Shown here in pieces: positions 1 to 11,699 of a stretch of 64,000 bases of DNA. This DNA comes from Dermatemys mawii (lineage: Eukaryota; Chordata; Testudines; Dermatemydidae), in NCBI GenBank assembly GCA_007922305.1, contig ML677365.1:14376506-14440505 (forward strand). Reading direction: 5' to 3'. Position 1 is the first letter of the stretch. Every line of letters starts with the position of its first letter. The notes beneath the pieces are model-generated. The model worked only from the letters and a program-made list of their open reading frames with translations. It was not told where the DNA came from and searched no databases. The translations under genes and the position numbers were made by a program.

Positions 1-580
1 GATAGAACATGCACTGTCAGTATTATAACAGTTCTTGCACAACTTAATGGCAAAAGGAGATAATTGTAGGAGTTAAAGGCCTCATCCTGGAAGGTATTGA
101 ATGAAGTCAATTTGAGTTTTGACGCGTTGCTCAGTGCTTCCTAGGATCAGATCTTAGGTGGCTATGATGTAAACTGGTATCATATCAATTCCTAATAAAT
201 ACTATTTCTAAACATAATCTTTAATTTTCAAAGTGAAATGGTGACCTTTTTCCATGAATTTGCAAATATAAGAAATGTTCAGTTTCATCTCTTTCAGGGC
301 AGAAATGAAGTTTCACATTTCTTTATGATGGGATAAGCTCACTTTAACACTTCCACCCCTCCATCATCCAGTTGAAGTACTCAGAATTTTAGGAAAGGCT
401 GCCTTTCTTCTGCCTGTTGAGTATGGTACAATTGAACAGTACACAGACTAAACATCTTTTGATTATAACATGTTTCTTCCTGACACCAAAAAAGGAAAGC
501 ATAATTTGAAAATAAAAGTTAAATTGTACTGACTGCATAAAAGAAAATACAGACACAGATGGTTATTGGCACATTCTTAG
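1..580. other. Unassigned AT-rich DNA
   Basis: No exon, repeat or RNA gene is recognised here. Both strands are full of stop codons and no splice-flanked reading frame resembles a known protein. Confidence 0.5.
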
Positions 581-872
581 GGCTTGTCTACATTACCCAC
601 TGGATCGACAGGCAATGATCAATCCATAGGGGTCGATTTATCAAGTCTAGACACGATAAATCAATCGCAAAGCACTCTCCTGTCAACTCCAGTACTCCAC
701 CAGGGCGAGAGATGCAAGTGGAGTTGACGAGAGAGTGTCAGCCATCGACTTACCACAGTGAAGACACCGTGGTAAGTAGATCTATGTACGTCAGCTTCAG
801 CGATGTTATTTACATAGCTGAAGTTGCATAACTTAGATTGATTATCTCCCTCCCCCCAGGGTAGACCAGGCC
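581..872. mobile_element. PIF/Harbinger-like MITE
   Basis: The left end reads ggcttgtctac and the right end, reverse-complemented, reads ggcctggtctac, giving imperfect terminal inverted repeats around about 292 bp. The flanks (tag on the left, tga on the right) fit a decayed 3-bp duplication of the TWA type. There is no transposase frame, so it is non-autonomous. Similar TIRs recur near 49746 and at 60641. The family assignment is inference from the TIR and TSD form. Confidence 0.6.
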
Positions 873-3432
873 TGAAATACTGAAGTAGAGCCGAGTCTAC
901 ACAAAACACTTTTCTGCTCCTCTTCCAGTTGCCCATAGAAGTACCCATAAAAGCCATATTTAAACTAGTTTGTTGCCTTTTCTTTTTTCCAAACTGTCAT
1001 CCTCTTTGCTGCATATTTGTAAAAATTTTACAGTAACAACTGATCTTTGTATTTGGCTTTCGTGAGATTGTGGAATGTCTGACTAGCATTGTTCAAACAA
1101 AAAGATGAACAGATGAAGACAGTCTCTTAGTTACTCTTCTGGCTCTGTAGGCAAAGGGAAGACCTCATGGGATGATATTTTTCCAATATAGAACAGTCAC
1201 GTTATGAAATGCAAAATTTGTGTAGGCATTCATCCTTTGTAATCTCTTCAAATCTACAGATCTTTTTGGTATATAAAGTGGACTGTGTTTTTTCCTGGTT
1301 TCACCCTCTCAATAATCTGTTCTTATTTTTTCTGTAATATTGGAGCTTTAAATAACTTGATCGCTCTTTTAAAAAATAGCATTACATTTGTGTAAACAAA
1401 ATGGTGCTTTCTCATATTTACAGTGTGAGTCTGAAGTTTCTTTCAGTAGAAGATTTTTTTTTTTTTTTAAATTGTGGTTGCAAGTGAGATTAAAATATCA
1501 ACTGCTTAATTCGCTTCATGAAATAAAACACATCAGTGTGATTTTGGATCTATGTTCTAATTTTTTAGTAACTCAGAACACATTAACTTCCAAATATTTA
1601 AATGTGAACTTCAAGTTCTGTGTAAAAATGCATGAAAAGTTGTCTAGTTTAAATGTAGGTTCTTAAAACTTCTTTATAGCAGTGTGCCATGAAACACATC
1701 AGATTCCATAGAACCTTGCTGAACTACACACTTCTTAATCTGTGCAAAAAGTTGGTTCTCTCCTCATTCCTTTCATGGGTTGTATAGCACCTGTTGTAAT
1801 AAGCTTCTATATTAATAAGGTTTCATTATTTTTACAAAACCATACTAAATTTACTTAGTAAAGTATAGTCGATGATCAAAATACACTTTGTTATGCATCA
1901 CATCTAACTACCATGATTGTTAAAAAAAAAATTGTGGTAGCATTCGGGATCCAAGTCAGGTCTTGGGCTCTGTTATGCTAGGTAGTATACTGATTTGTAT
2001 GAAAATACAAAGCCTGAGTCCGAGAACCTACAGTTTAAGAAAAGAATATAAAATTAATGCTGGGGTGGGGTGAGGAAAGGGAAAGGGAAGGGGACAGGAC
2101 AGGGGAGACAAATATATACATTAAAGTAAATGTATAGGTAGAATAGTTGACTATCCCATCTTCCCTTTACTTGCCAGTTTTTAGTTGGCTGATTTCTTAC
2201 AAGTATCATAATCGATGTATGTTTGTTCTCTTCTTAATTCATCAAATTGATATGGGCAATGGGGCTCCCACTCAGAGCAAATTAAAAGTGTTCTACTGTA
2301 TGCCTGTGCTATCTATGGGCACAAAGCAGTTGTTTTTTCACTTTTAGCCATCCAGAAGAGACATCACTGTAGCTTACCTGTGCTTTGTCATGTCTTCATT
2401 CCTCTCCATATGCTACTTTTTGCCCTGGCAGTTGAGATGCAGGGTAGAGCTACATTTCTGTTAGAATGCTAATACTCATCCAAGCAGCTGTGTTAGAGTA
2501 GTAGAGCAACTTTATCCCTGTTTCTCTCAACCTAGAAATAGTCTTTGTTTCTGCTGGGAGGGAAGGAGTGGAGTTTGGTGGGAGAGGCTAAAACATAGCC
2601 TTAATTGGGTATATGCCCTCTTAGTGTGAGTATATTTGTACTTCTTGTGATGTACCTGTTCAATCAGTCTGGCACCTTTTACAAACATGAGAATCAACGT
2701 AAATGTTTAGTACATAGCACTTGGATTATGTTTTCAGAGTATTGTGCAGGCATTAAATGAGACAAAAAGCAGATGTGAACTGGAATCGTATGCCAAAAGT
2801 AAAAAGCAAGTACTTTAATGTGACATTACAGTTGATTTTACATGTACAAAAGTCATCAGACTAAAATAGGACTCCCACTACAGCTGGATTTGAACCCTCC
2901 TATACGTATGCAATATTTCATAAATTTAGGATGACTAACAAATACAGTATTTTCTAGGAGGGCCAAGTGATGGTTTCTGGGGGAACCATAGCTATCAGTT
3001 TTTTGATTTTTTGAACATACAAAATTTGAGCCATAAGCTTATTTATTCAGTTGTTTAACTTTCTCAGCCAGCCTTTTTAAATCTCAGAGCACACATTCAT
3101 CAGTGAAGACTTTTTTTTTTTTATACACACATTTAAATTCAAATGCAGAAATTATAATTTCTGTCTGAGATGGCAGTTTATCTGTAGAAGCTGCTATCAT
3201 AAAAACACCCTCCCTGCTGCGTGTGCCCCCCTCCTCACTGCTTTCATGGTTGGACCAAGCACTTTCATGGTGTGTTTCAGCTTTTCAAGGTTTATTATTG
3301 CAGGTTGATTCATTTCCTGTTTTTCTGTTAATGTACTGCCAAAAGTAGAAATATGTTACCTTTCAAATGTTTTTGTTTTTAATTAAATCTAGCAAATTTG
3401 TAATCTATTAATTTACAAGTTTAGGACTTTTA
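873..3432. other. Non-coding stretch, mostly unassigned
   Basis: No gene is seen. Apart from a SINE-like fragment near 1960-2115 and simple T-runs (about 1455-1468 and 3112-3121), the sequence looks like ordinary intronic or intergenic DNA. Confidence 0.5.
1960..2115 (+). repeat. SINE-like interspersed repeat fragment
   Basis: The order 'ctctgttatgctaggta' ... 'gagaacctacagttta' ... purine-rich tract matches, in degraded form, the repeat seen more clearly at 43015-43140 and around the insertion at 36026. The family name is not assigned; it looks like an old amniote SINE-type tail. Confidence 0.4.
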
Positions 3433-3965
3433 ATGAAGAAAAAACCACCCCCTTTTCTTCCAAATGCAGTCTCTTTTGCCCAGACAGTCCTGACTCCCTT
3501 CTCAATCTCTTTCCCGCATCTGGCCTCCAGTCTTCCCCTGCCCCCCTATTCTCTGTCCCCACTGAGTTCCAGTTTTTCCTCCTCTTATCCAATTTCAGTG
3601 TTCCTCCCTTCCTGGTTCCCTGTCCCAGTCTCAGTTCTCTCTCTCACACACAATAAGATAGGTCTCTCTTTCTCCCCTTCACTCCCACCACACACTTCCT
3701 CTCATCCCTCACCTTTCCCCCACCCATTGTTTCTCAGTCCCAGTCTCCTTGCCCCGCTGGTCCTACTATCCTTAGCCCGCCCCATCCAATCTCGGTTGTT
3801 TTAATCCCCTTGGCTCCCAGTTCTAGTTTCCTTGCCAAACCAGTCTGTCCTCCCTCCTCTGTCTGCCTCCAGTCCCAGTTCATCACCACCCTTGACTGGT
3901 CTGGCTGTTGTCTCTTCTGCATTTGACTCTGGCAACAACGTCCTTTCCTTTTTCCAGGCACAATG
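3433..3965 (-). repeat. Pyrimidine-rich tract, inverted copy of GA-rich repeat
   Basis: About 500 bp of CT-rich sequence with recurring 'cccagtc' and 'cagtctc' motifs. Its reverse complement resembles the GA-rich 'ctgggactg' tract at 38270-39110. An open frame of 123 codons runs through it on the plus strand, but its proline, serine and leucine bias follows from the base composition, so it is not called as a gene. Interpreted as one arm of an unclassified interspersed repeat, opposite in orientation to 4100-4790. Confidence 0.5.
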
Positions 3966-4099
3966 GGCTCATTGAGAAAACAGCAGAGTCTGCTCACAAC
4001 CTGCAATGCTCAAAGCTGCAATTGCAGGGAAAGTCCTGCCTGACCCCAGACTGGAGTGTGGACAGACTGCTCAGGGGATTTAGTTGCTAACATTTAAGT

Positions 4100-4790
4100 C
4101 TGTACTGAGCATGTGCAAACTGGGATTCTATCAAAGGCATACAATTTGGCCAAATTAGACCATGTTTGCAGAGGGGACAGTAACAGGCACATTGCTGATA
4201 CACAGGGCAGCCCTCAGTTTTAGTGCCAGTATTTGCGGAAGGGAGAGGAGAGAGAAGAGGGAAAACAACCAAAAATCTTAGTTGTTTCATTGAGAAGCTC
4301 TAGTGCCTCCATGCTTTGGAGCAGGGACTTGAAGTTTGGCAGAGCTGTTGCCTTAAGGTCAGAAAGCAACCTTTTGTCATCAGTGTGAAGAGCCACACAT
4401 TTAGCAGAAGATTTAAACCTTTAAAAAATCATTGTTGACACATGCTCAGAGGCTCGTTAGTTGGGCAGCTAAATTCTCCAAAGATTCTGTGTGCCTTGAG
4501 CATGCTCTCACCAGGACTGTTGAAGCTGAGCAGACCATTCCTTGTAGTTGCTCCTCTCACATGCCAGAGGGCTGCTGTGATTCTGGGCTCAGAATTGAGT
4601 GCTAGAAGACTCTCTCAAGCTCTGTGTTCCTCTTGCAGCAAGGAGGAAGAGGAAGCAGCCTGAGTCAGTGGGAGGCCATGAAAGGGTTGTGGGGTTGATA
4701 AGAAGAGAAGGTGATGGGGACATGCCAAGGGGCAGGCCCAGAAGAGGGCATGCTGGGGGACAGGACAACAACAGAAAGGGTCTGTAACCC
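4100..4790 (+). repeat. Unclassified interspersed repeat with gcatgctca-like motifs
   Basis: Variants of 'gagcatgtgca' and 'catgctcag' recur, followed by a block ending in a purine-rich 'aggaggaagaggaagc' segment. I recognise this arrangement as a sauropsid interspersed repeat but cannot name the family. It lies head-to-head with the CT-rich tract at 3433-3965. Open frames inside it are short and not protein-like. Confidence 0.4.
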
Positions 4791-5734
4791 GTGGAATGCA
4801 CTCCCTCCAGAACCCGTAAAAGAATAGAATTCCTGAGTTCCAACATTCATCTGTCTAGCAAATAGCTGTGAAGGTGTACACCATTCATTCGTAAGGTGTA
4901 TCTCATCGACATCCAGTGGTTGGTGCACATAGAGGATAACAGCTTTCTACTACCAGCAGTTACTCCATTAGTTAAATTGCAGAGGTCTGTGTTAAAGTTC
5001 TTGAATTCCCAGTCCTGCTAATAACCCATGTGGGAGTAAGGATGATTCCACATGCTGGAATGTGTGTTTAGTCAGGGGATGTTTGAACTTGAAAAATTAC
5101 GTTAATCCCTCCTACCCCCCATGTTAAACAAATGTTAAGGTGATAAAGTCAAGCACTCAAAAAATAGGGAATGCCACAATTAAGGGTTCATGAAACCATT
5201 GTTTTGGCTTCCTTGTGCCATTTGCATTATGCTACATCTTTAACTAGATAACATGCTATTGTTCCCATAGGACACCTGCATTCTGTGGTCAGGATGGTTT
5301 TGTAGGGAATGAGGCTGTTGTCTGAAGGACCTGTGCTTCATTTAGTGCAGAAGTTAGAGGGTGTATAGTGATTGACAGAGGATTATAGGTCAAGTGGGGA
5401 GGGTTTGTGGTTATGGCAATGCAGTGCCATACTGTGGAATTAAATTTTATGCCTGCCTCCTCTTCAGAGTTAATATGTAATGCAGGGCAAGTCACTTAAA
5501 ACAAGCTTTACCTAGGTGGCCATTAACTGTAGGTTACTCATTTATTGGCTGCACAATTTAAGATAACTAGGGCCTACTTGCACAAGTACTAAGCAGTGTC
5601 AGATGTGGCTGAAGTCAGTGATAGCTATGTTGAATCTATAGAGTAATATAAAAATGGTAAGTACTCTGAAAAATCAGGCTCGAGGCATCTCTAGTTAAGC
5701 ATCCACTACTGTTGCATGCCAACAGTTTTGGCCT

Positions 5735-5870
5735 TCAAATCACAGTGCTTCTATTCCCTATCCGCAAAAAGGTATAATGTACTTCCTTTACAGGAGTACT
5801 GTGGAGATTAATTCATTAATATTTCTAAAGCATATAGAGTGTAGTGATGAATGCTGTAGAAAATAGGTAT
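5735..5870 (+). repeat. MIR/CORE-SINE-like tail
   Basis: A degraded 'ctatccgcaaaaaggtataat' segment is followed by 'ctttacaggagtactgtg' and 'attaattcattaat...taaagc'. This matches the order of the 3' half of amniote MIR-type SINEs. Confidence 0.5.
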
Positions 5871-7500
5871 CATGAGAAGGTAATCATTCTCTTTTCACTT
5901 TAGGGTTTGGCGTGTGTGTGGTAAAGACATAAAAGCACACACTGAATGATGAGGAAAAAAGTTACCTATTCAGTGAGCTCTATCCTGTGGACTGAAAGAG
6001 GCCAGGGTCCTCTGAAAAATACAGTTTGTGATCCTGTAATTAACCATCATCATAATTCAGCTCCCTTGTGCGTTGACATTAAGGTTTCACAGGGAACTTG
6101 ATTTGTGGCATTTTCTAAGTTTACACTGTTTCACTGTGCAACCTCAATGTTCCTTTAGCAGTTTTTTGCTGTATTTGACTATATCTACTGTACATATAAA
6201 ATGTGTGTAAATCTGAGATGCAATAGAATATTTGAGACACGTTCAATAGCATATGCCAGAATAATGAGATGTGTTATAATTGAACATATTATGGAAAATA
6301 TCTGCTCTCAACATTAAAAATGTCTTTAAATTAAATAAATCAGTACTTGTGCATGAACACCTAGGGAGTGTGTGTCTGAAGCCCATTTAGCAGCTGGTGT
6401 TTTTTCAAGGAAAAGACCCTGTTAGGCTCATTACCTCAGCCATATGTAAAGGGAATGGAAATAGGCTTTCTTAAGAGAAAGGATCTAGGGTGAGAAATCC
6501 CTGAGGTAGGAACCCTAGTAGTGGACATGGCTGCAGAGAAGGTTTGAGTTGAACTTTGTTATATTATTAATTTATTTGTTAAAGCCAAACCTAAGAAAGG
6601 AAAACGAGGGTCTGAGGTTGTATATTTTTAGAGTAGGCTGAGGTAGCTACTTACACAATGAAATTCATGGGTTTTGGAACTGGTATTGGAAGAGGTACTC
6701 CTCTGTCCTCTCACTGCCATTTGGCATCAGACCACCTTCCCGCCCCCATTTTTTCCTCTGCCTGTTCAGATCATTTGCATGCTATGATATCATTGGTGGG
6801 GTGAAATGAGTGAACAAATGAGGTTGCATCAAGAGCTTACATGCCAACAATACCATTTATATATAGATTGGTTGATACTGGTAGATCAGTGACTTTGGAG
6901 GTAGCTTTACCCTCTACCTGCAGCCCCCACCCCCACTTCATCTCTCTTCCCTATTTCTCCATGTCCCCTCCCCTTTTCTCCTCCACCTGTCCTAATTGTT
7001 ATGCAGCACTGTGACATCAAAGATAAGTGGATGTGCAGCTCAGTAGGTAGATGTAATATATAGAGTAGTAGACTATGTGGGTGTATATATATTACATTGT
7101 ATCTACACAGTTAAAGCTGCTATTTTTTGAAAGCAATCTCACTGTATAATTCTGATTTAGCCTCTGCCTTATTTTCTGCTGCATTTACTTGAGGAATAGC
7201 CACAAATCTAGCTGAAGCTGCTCTTAACTTTTGTGGAGAAGTGGGCTGATCTAAAATATTTTACTTGTATTAATTTAAATCTAAACTAAGTTATGAATAG
7301 AACAGTGGTATTTTTTGTTCGTTGAATGTAACTGCTGATTTGTCGTCTCTGGTACAATGTCAGCCTGACCCATGGTTATTTAAAAAGCTTCGCTAAGCAT
7401 ATATTATAGCTTGGGCTGAAGCTGTTAGTATTAGCAGACAAAGAAGGTTTTAGGATCTAAGACAGAACAGTTCATTATTGGGTAGTAGAACTGTGACATC

Positions 7501-7560
7501 AGAATTAACTTGGCAGATCATTATAATGGCAGAGTTAACTTGGCAGATCATTATTTGTAT
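7501..7560 (+). repeat. Two-unit tandem duplication, 30-bp period
   Basis: Two adjacent copies at 7501-7530 and 7531-7560 share 'ttaacttggcagatcattat' with one difference just before it. A simple local duplication; no function is inferred. Confidence 0.85.
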
Positions 7561-8520
7561 TAATACACATACTGAACTTGTATTGACTAAACTACTCTAG
7601 ATGTACCTTTTTTCTTAAGCTTAAATCTCATTTTGTGACTAATGTCAATCATGGAACAAAACTCCCTGATAGCCATGAGGTTAATCTCTTTATTGGTCTG
7701 GCTTAGTAATAGTGGTATTGCTGCTCTTCAACTGTTACATTTTGATCCAATTTGAAAGAAATATTCCATAAGTGACATTTTATATAATGTGCAGCAATTG
7801 AATGCCCTTTGATCAGTAGAATAGTTCTGGGGTAAAAAATATTTTAGGCATATCAGTTGCAAATGATGCATTAACAAGGTGAGGGGAAGGGAAGTAAGAT
7901 AGGAAACAATCTTTATATTACCACCCAGCAATGACCATTTCATAGGCAATAGCAGAAAAAAGGGCAGAGAGAAGACTTGAGAAAATAGAGAGTCAGCACA
8001 TCACTGATCAAGCCCATCCTGGGATAGGCTGCTAGATATATGATATGATATGATGCACTGGTAATTGAAAAGGTGATATAAACATTAAGCAGTTCTGATG
8101 GTATCACATGCAAAATACTCAATGAGAACACGTGGTAGCAAAAAATATTTTATAATGTGGCTGGTTGAATAATTACAATTTGGTTCATTTTTAGAATATT
8201 TTTTAATAAATCATATGACAGTTTTTCCACATTCACAGATTTTATAGAGCTGGGTGAATAATTTTAGAACTTTTGTAAATTAAACCCCTTAAAGCTAAAT
8301 AAAATCTCCAGTTGGCCATTACACAAAGTATACTGTGTTAATAAGAACAAACTTGAATTTTGCAGATCATTGTCAAATTCTAAAACCTTAGAATTTCAAC
8401 AGGAAAGCCACATTACAACTGACAATCTTTAGAATCTTTTACTCTTTAAATTCTGTAACTTTTCCATGTTCCATCTTACACACTTAATTTCACATGAAAT
8501 ATTAGTTAATCTGAAAATAA

Positions 8521-8580
8521 CACTCATCTGATGAAGTGGGTCTTCGCCCATGAAAGCTTATGCTGTAGTATTTGGATGCC
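8521..8580 (+). repeat. Short fragment of retroelement 3' tail
   Basis: Contains 'tgatgaagtgggtcttcgcc' followed by 'catgaaagctta', matching in reverse orientation the tail seen at 26529-26585. Only the tail motif is present. Confidence 0.6.
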
Positions 8581-8939
8581 TTCTAGTAGTGCATTAAGCA
8601 ATGTAACTAACATCTGTCACACGTGGTTCATTTTTTCTCTCATCCCCTACTCAGCAGGGAAATTGTATTCAGTCTAAGTTTTGGTAATTTAAAAAATAAA
8701 CTAAATAGGCACATACTGCTATGTGCTTATATTGGGGAAGACAAGGTTAAATAAGTATGTCTTGAATTTTGGAGCAGAGTGTGAGGTTTGGCATAGTTCT
8801 TGGTTCCCATGGATGTTTTTTCTTCAGTCTGGGACCAGTCACTGAAAAAGAGTCACTGGCTCTTGTGTAAATGATCATTACCTTTGCAGACAAAAGTTCT
8901 GTAGTGCCTGAAGAACAGAGTTGTTGACCGTGGTCTTTC

Positions 8940-11285
8940 TCTTGCAGCTTTAGAAAATCTTTTAGGTATCCTTGGACCAGGACATCGAGAGCCTGGAAGA
9001 TGGGGACTGAGACCTTGAACTTGACTCCCTGTTCTTTGGGAAGCCAGGATTAGAGAGCTGAGGATAATTTTGATGTATTTTCAATAGCCCATGTTGCTGA
9101 GGCGATACACTGCTGCATTCTGAATTATGTGGAATTACATAAGGGCTGATGCTTTGTGCCCAACTATATTGCATTGCTGTAGTCCAGCTGGGATGTTACA
9201 GAAGTATCACCACCCACCAGGATGAGATAGTCTCCTAATCCAGTAGAAAGCATTACTTTAAGACATTGTGTCAGAGTTTAGTATCAGCAAGGAGCACACC
9301 TAACCTAGAGACAGATTTGACTCATTGTGGATGTGTACCTTCAACCAAAGAAGACTGCACCTTGGCTTCTAAGTTCTCAAAGCTTTCCTCTGCTCACCAG
9401 TATCACCACTCTGGTCCTTGTTTTGAGTATCAAATACCTGTTCTTTATTCATAAGATGAACATGTCCAAGCAATGGGCCAACTTGGTGTTAATGGTATGT
9501 GGTAAAAGTCAAATAGAGCTGTGTCTCATCTGCATATTGCTGGCACTTTGAGTCCATGCCATCTTAGCAGTTTTTCTGATGGCTGCATGTTAATGATGAA
9601 TAGGTTCAGAGAGAATTGATCCATATGAGGATGCCACAAGTGAGGGAGAAATGTAATTTCTGATCATTTGTCCTTTAGGTGCATCCCTCCAGGAAGGACT
9701 TCAACCATTTTAACTTGTTTCCCATGACCTCTGCCACATCTCAAGTGGGGAAAGTAGTATCTTTTAACTGCCAGTGTCAAATGCTGGAGAGAAGTATAGT
9801 TGAGGGAGACTGGATGTCTGCCCTCTATCCATCAAGACCAGGAAGTTATCCATCAGTGCCATTAATGCTGTTTTCATCCTGTGTTGACTTGAAACCAGTT
9901 TTTGCCAGCTCTAGGACATTGGCTTCACTTACATAAGTTTGTAGTTAGCATCTCTATGAAATAGCTCAGAAATGAAAGGCTCGATACTGCACGGTAGTTG
10001 ACTAGCTCCTATTTATCCAAGGTAGTTTCCTTCAGTGTCGGTCTCTATTGTAAGTTTGAATGAGGAAGGGAAGATTCCCTCTCTGAAGGCAGCACTGACT
10101 AACTTCAGTCATGAGTAGCACCAGTTACTCATCACTCTTTCACCAACCAGGAAAGGCATGGTCTCAGAGTCGCAGGTCTTGAGTCCATTGGCCAGTATGG
10201 ATCCATGCATCCAGATCCATGCAGTGTGAGAAGGGTTTACAAATGCTCCTGATCTTTTCAGCAAAGAGAGAAGATAGACCTCGCTGCGGGGTTCTGCTGT
10301 GAAGTGTGATAATCAAGAATATGAATTGATTTATCACTCTGGATAGCTCCTTAGGGTGAGATGTGGCGCTTCTGTGAAAGCTGAGAAAGCTTGTCTTGGT
10401 GTAGGCTTTGAGAAATTATTCATTTTAAACCTGTCTGTTTTGTCCTTTTTTCTAGTATCATAGTGCAGTTTCTTTTCCTCTCAATCTGGCCTGGGTACCA
10501 GAAAAGCCGGATATACATACAGGCATGTGGCATCTTAGGCGTATTTAACATATGCAATTTCAGCTTTATGCTGTCTGCAAAAAAAAAAAAAGGGGGGGGG
10601 GTTTAAAACTTCCTGCGGGGGCCCAATTTCACCTCCCATTGTAGTGAATGGGTTCTGGCTATACACAGTTTCCGCTTTATGTGGTAACTGCGGAACGGAA
10701 CCCTCGCGCAAGATGCGACATGCCTGTATGTGGATGAAGAGGCCCTCTGGGTTGGTTGAGACTAGAATATGAAGATAATGATTCACAACATCTTCCACTC
10801 ATCCTGTGGGTGGAATGCTATTATCCTGTGGTATATTTTGAAATTTGATGGGGCCCATGACACTTCCTGCTTGAATCAGAATCGTGTGTCTGTCTTGATG
10901 CCTGGGAGCTATAAATGCTCTATTACTTTTATGACGTGATGGTCTGTTCAAAATAATGCCTGGGTTGTGATGTCCTCACTATTGATATTTAATGTGAGGA
11001 TCAAGTCCAAAGTGACTAGCTATGTGGATTGGATAAGAGATGGCGTGTGAAAGTTGAGAAGCAAGTGAGGAGATGAGTTTTTGAACTTTTAACATCTGAG
11101 GCCTTGTTGCTAACAACACTGAAGTTTTCCCAGGATCACCTGTCTGGAATATTTCACCACCGTCATTGACAAGGTATCAACGAACTCCCTTATGAACCCT
11201 TTAGTCTTTGATGTCCATATTGTGCCCATGCTCTGTTAGCTCTGACTCTGGTTTGTAATTCAAAAGACATTGTTTTATCTGTTGC
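8940..11285 (-). mobile_element. LINE reverse-transcriptase remnant (L2/CR1-like group)
   Basis: On the minus strand a frame around 9542-9513 reads QYADETQLY, a variant of the YADD catalytic block of non-LTR reverse transcriptases. Upstream on that strand is a segment resembling the LINE 'PLLFNIYM..PLG' region. Downstream, near 9180-8960, is a C-terminal-like block (LDY...LGTKHQPL, then a stretch ending SWLPKN). Stops and frameshifts break it throughout. The portion right of 10726 is assigned by continuity only. A Tigger-like MITE interrupts it at 10520-10726. The subclass is uncertain. Confidence 0.65.
10520..10726. mobile_element. Tigger-like (pogo/Tc1-mariner) MITE
   Basis: A 207-bp element starts caggcatgtggcatctt. 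Its right end, reverse-complemented, is caggcatgtcgcatctt (16 of 17 identical). Both sides are flanked by TA, the Tc1/mariner target duplication. There is no transposase frame. An A13-G10 run at 10579-10601 sits inside. It is nested in the minus-strand LINE remnant. Confidence 0.85.
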
Positions 11286-11379
11286 ATCTCTTTTGGAATT
11301 GAAGTTCGAAGAAATGATAAATGCAATGCTGCATGCCTTCTTATCCTGTCTGTTTCAGGCAGGGCCATCCAGAGGATTC

Positions 11380-11560
11380 AGGGGGCATGGGGCAAAGCAG
11401 TTTTGCGGTGGCGGTGCTTCGGGTCTTTGGTGGCAGGTCCTTCACTTACTCTGGGTGTGTTCGGAAGCACTGAGTAAGTGAAGAACCTGCTGCCGAAAAC
11501 CCAGAGCACTGCTGGGTACTATATTCTCGAGGGGGCTCCTGCGGGGCCTGGAGCAAATTG
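11380..11560. repeat. GC-rich repeat with hairpin arms
   Basis: Arms at about 11431-11451 and 11472-11492 are near-perfect reverse complements (ggtccttcacttactc against gagtaagtgaagaacc), separated by about 20 bp. The composition is much richer in GC than the flanks. I recognise it as a repeat-like element but cannot name it. Short open frames here follow from base composition. Confidence 0.5.
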
Positions 11561-11699
11561 CACCCCCACCCCAGACAGCTCTGACTTCAGGCTGAGAGGC
11601 TTGGAGGAACATGGTGTGCCACCACAGGGCTTGAGCAGTTTTCCAGGCAGGTGTTTGTAGTGCCAGCTATAGCAAAGGCAATAAGGACTTGAGTAGAAT

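Larger units (their letters stand above)
4791..8520. other. Non-coding stretch, mostly unassigned
   Basis: No exon was found. It contains an old MIR-like tail (5735-5870), a possible repeat fragment around 6390-6560 and a short tandem duplication at 7501-7560. The remainder is AT-rich without recognisable features. Confidence 0.5.

Noticed and set aside
3433..3804. 123-codon Pro/Ser/Leu-rich plus-strand frame
   Set aside because: Pyrimidine-rich tract without domain, splice context or conservation signal.
11431..11492. Hairpin considered as an RNA gene or terminator
   Set aside because: Located in a GC-rich repeat in vertebrate DNA; no miRNA-like loop or conservation can be shown by eye.
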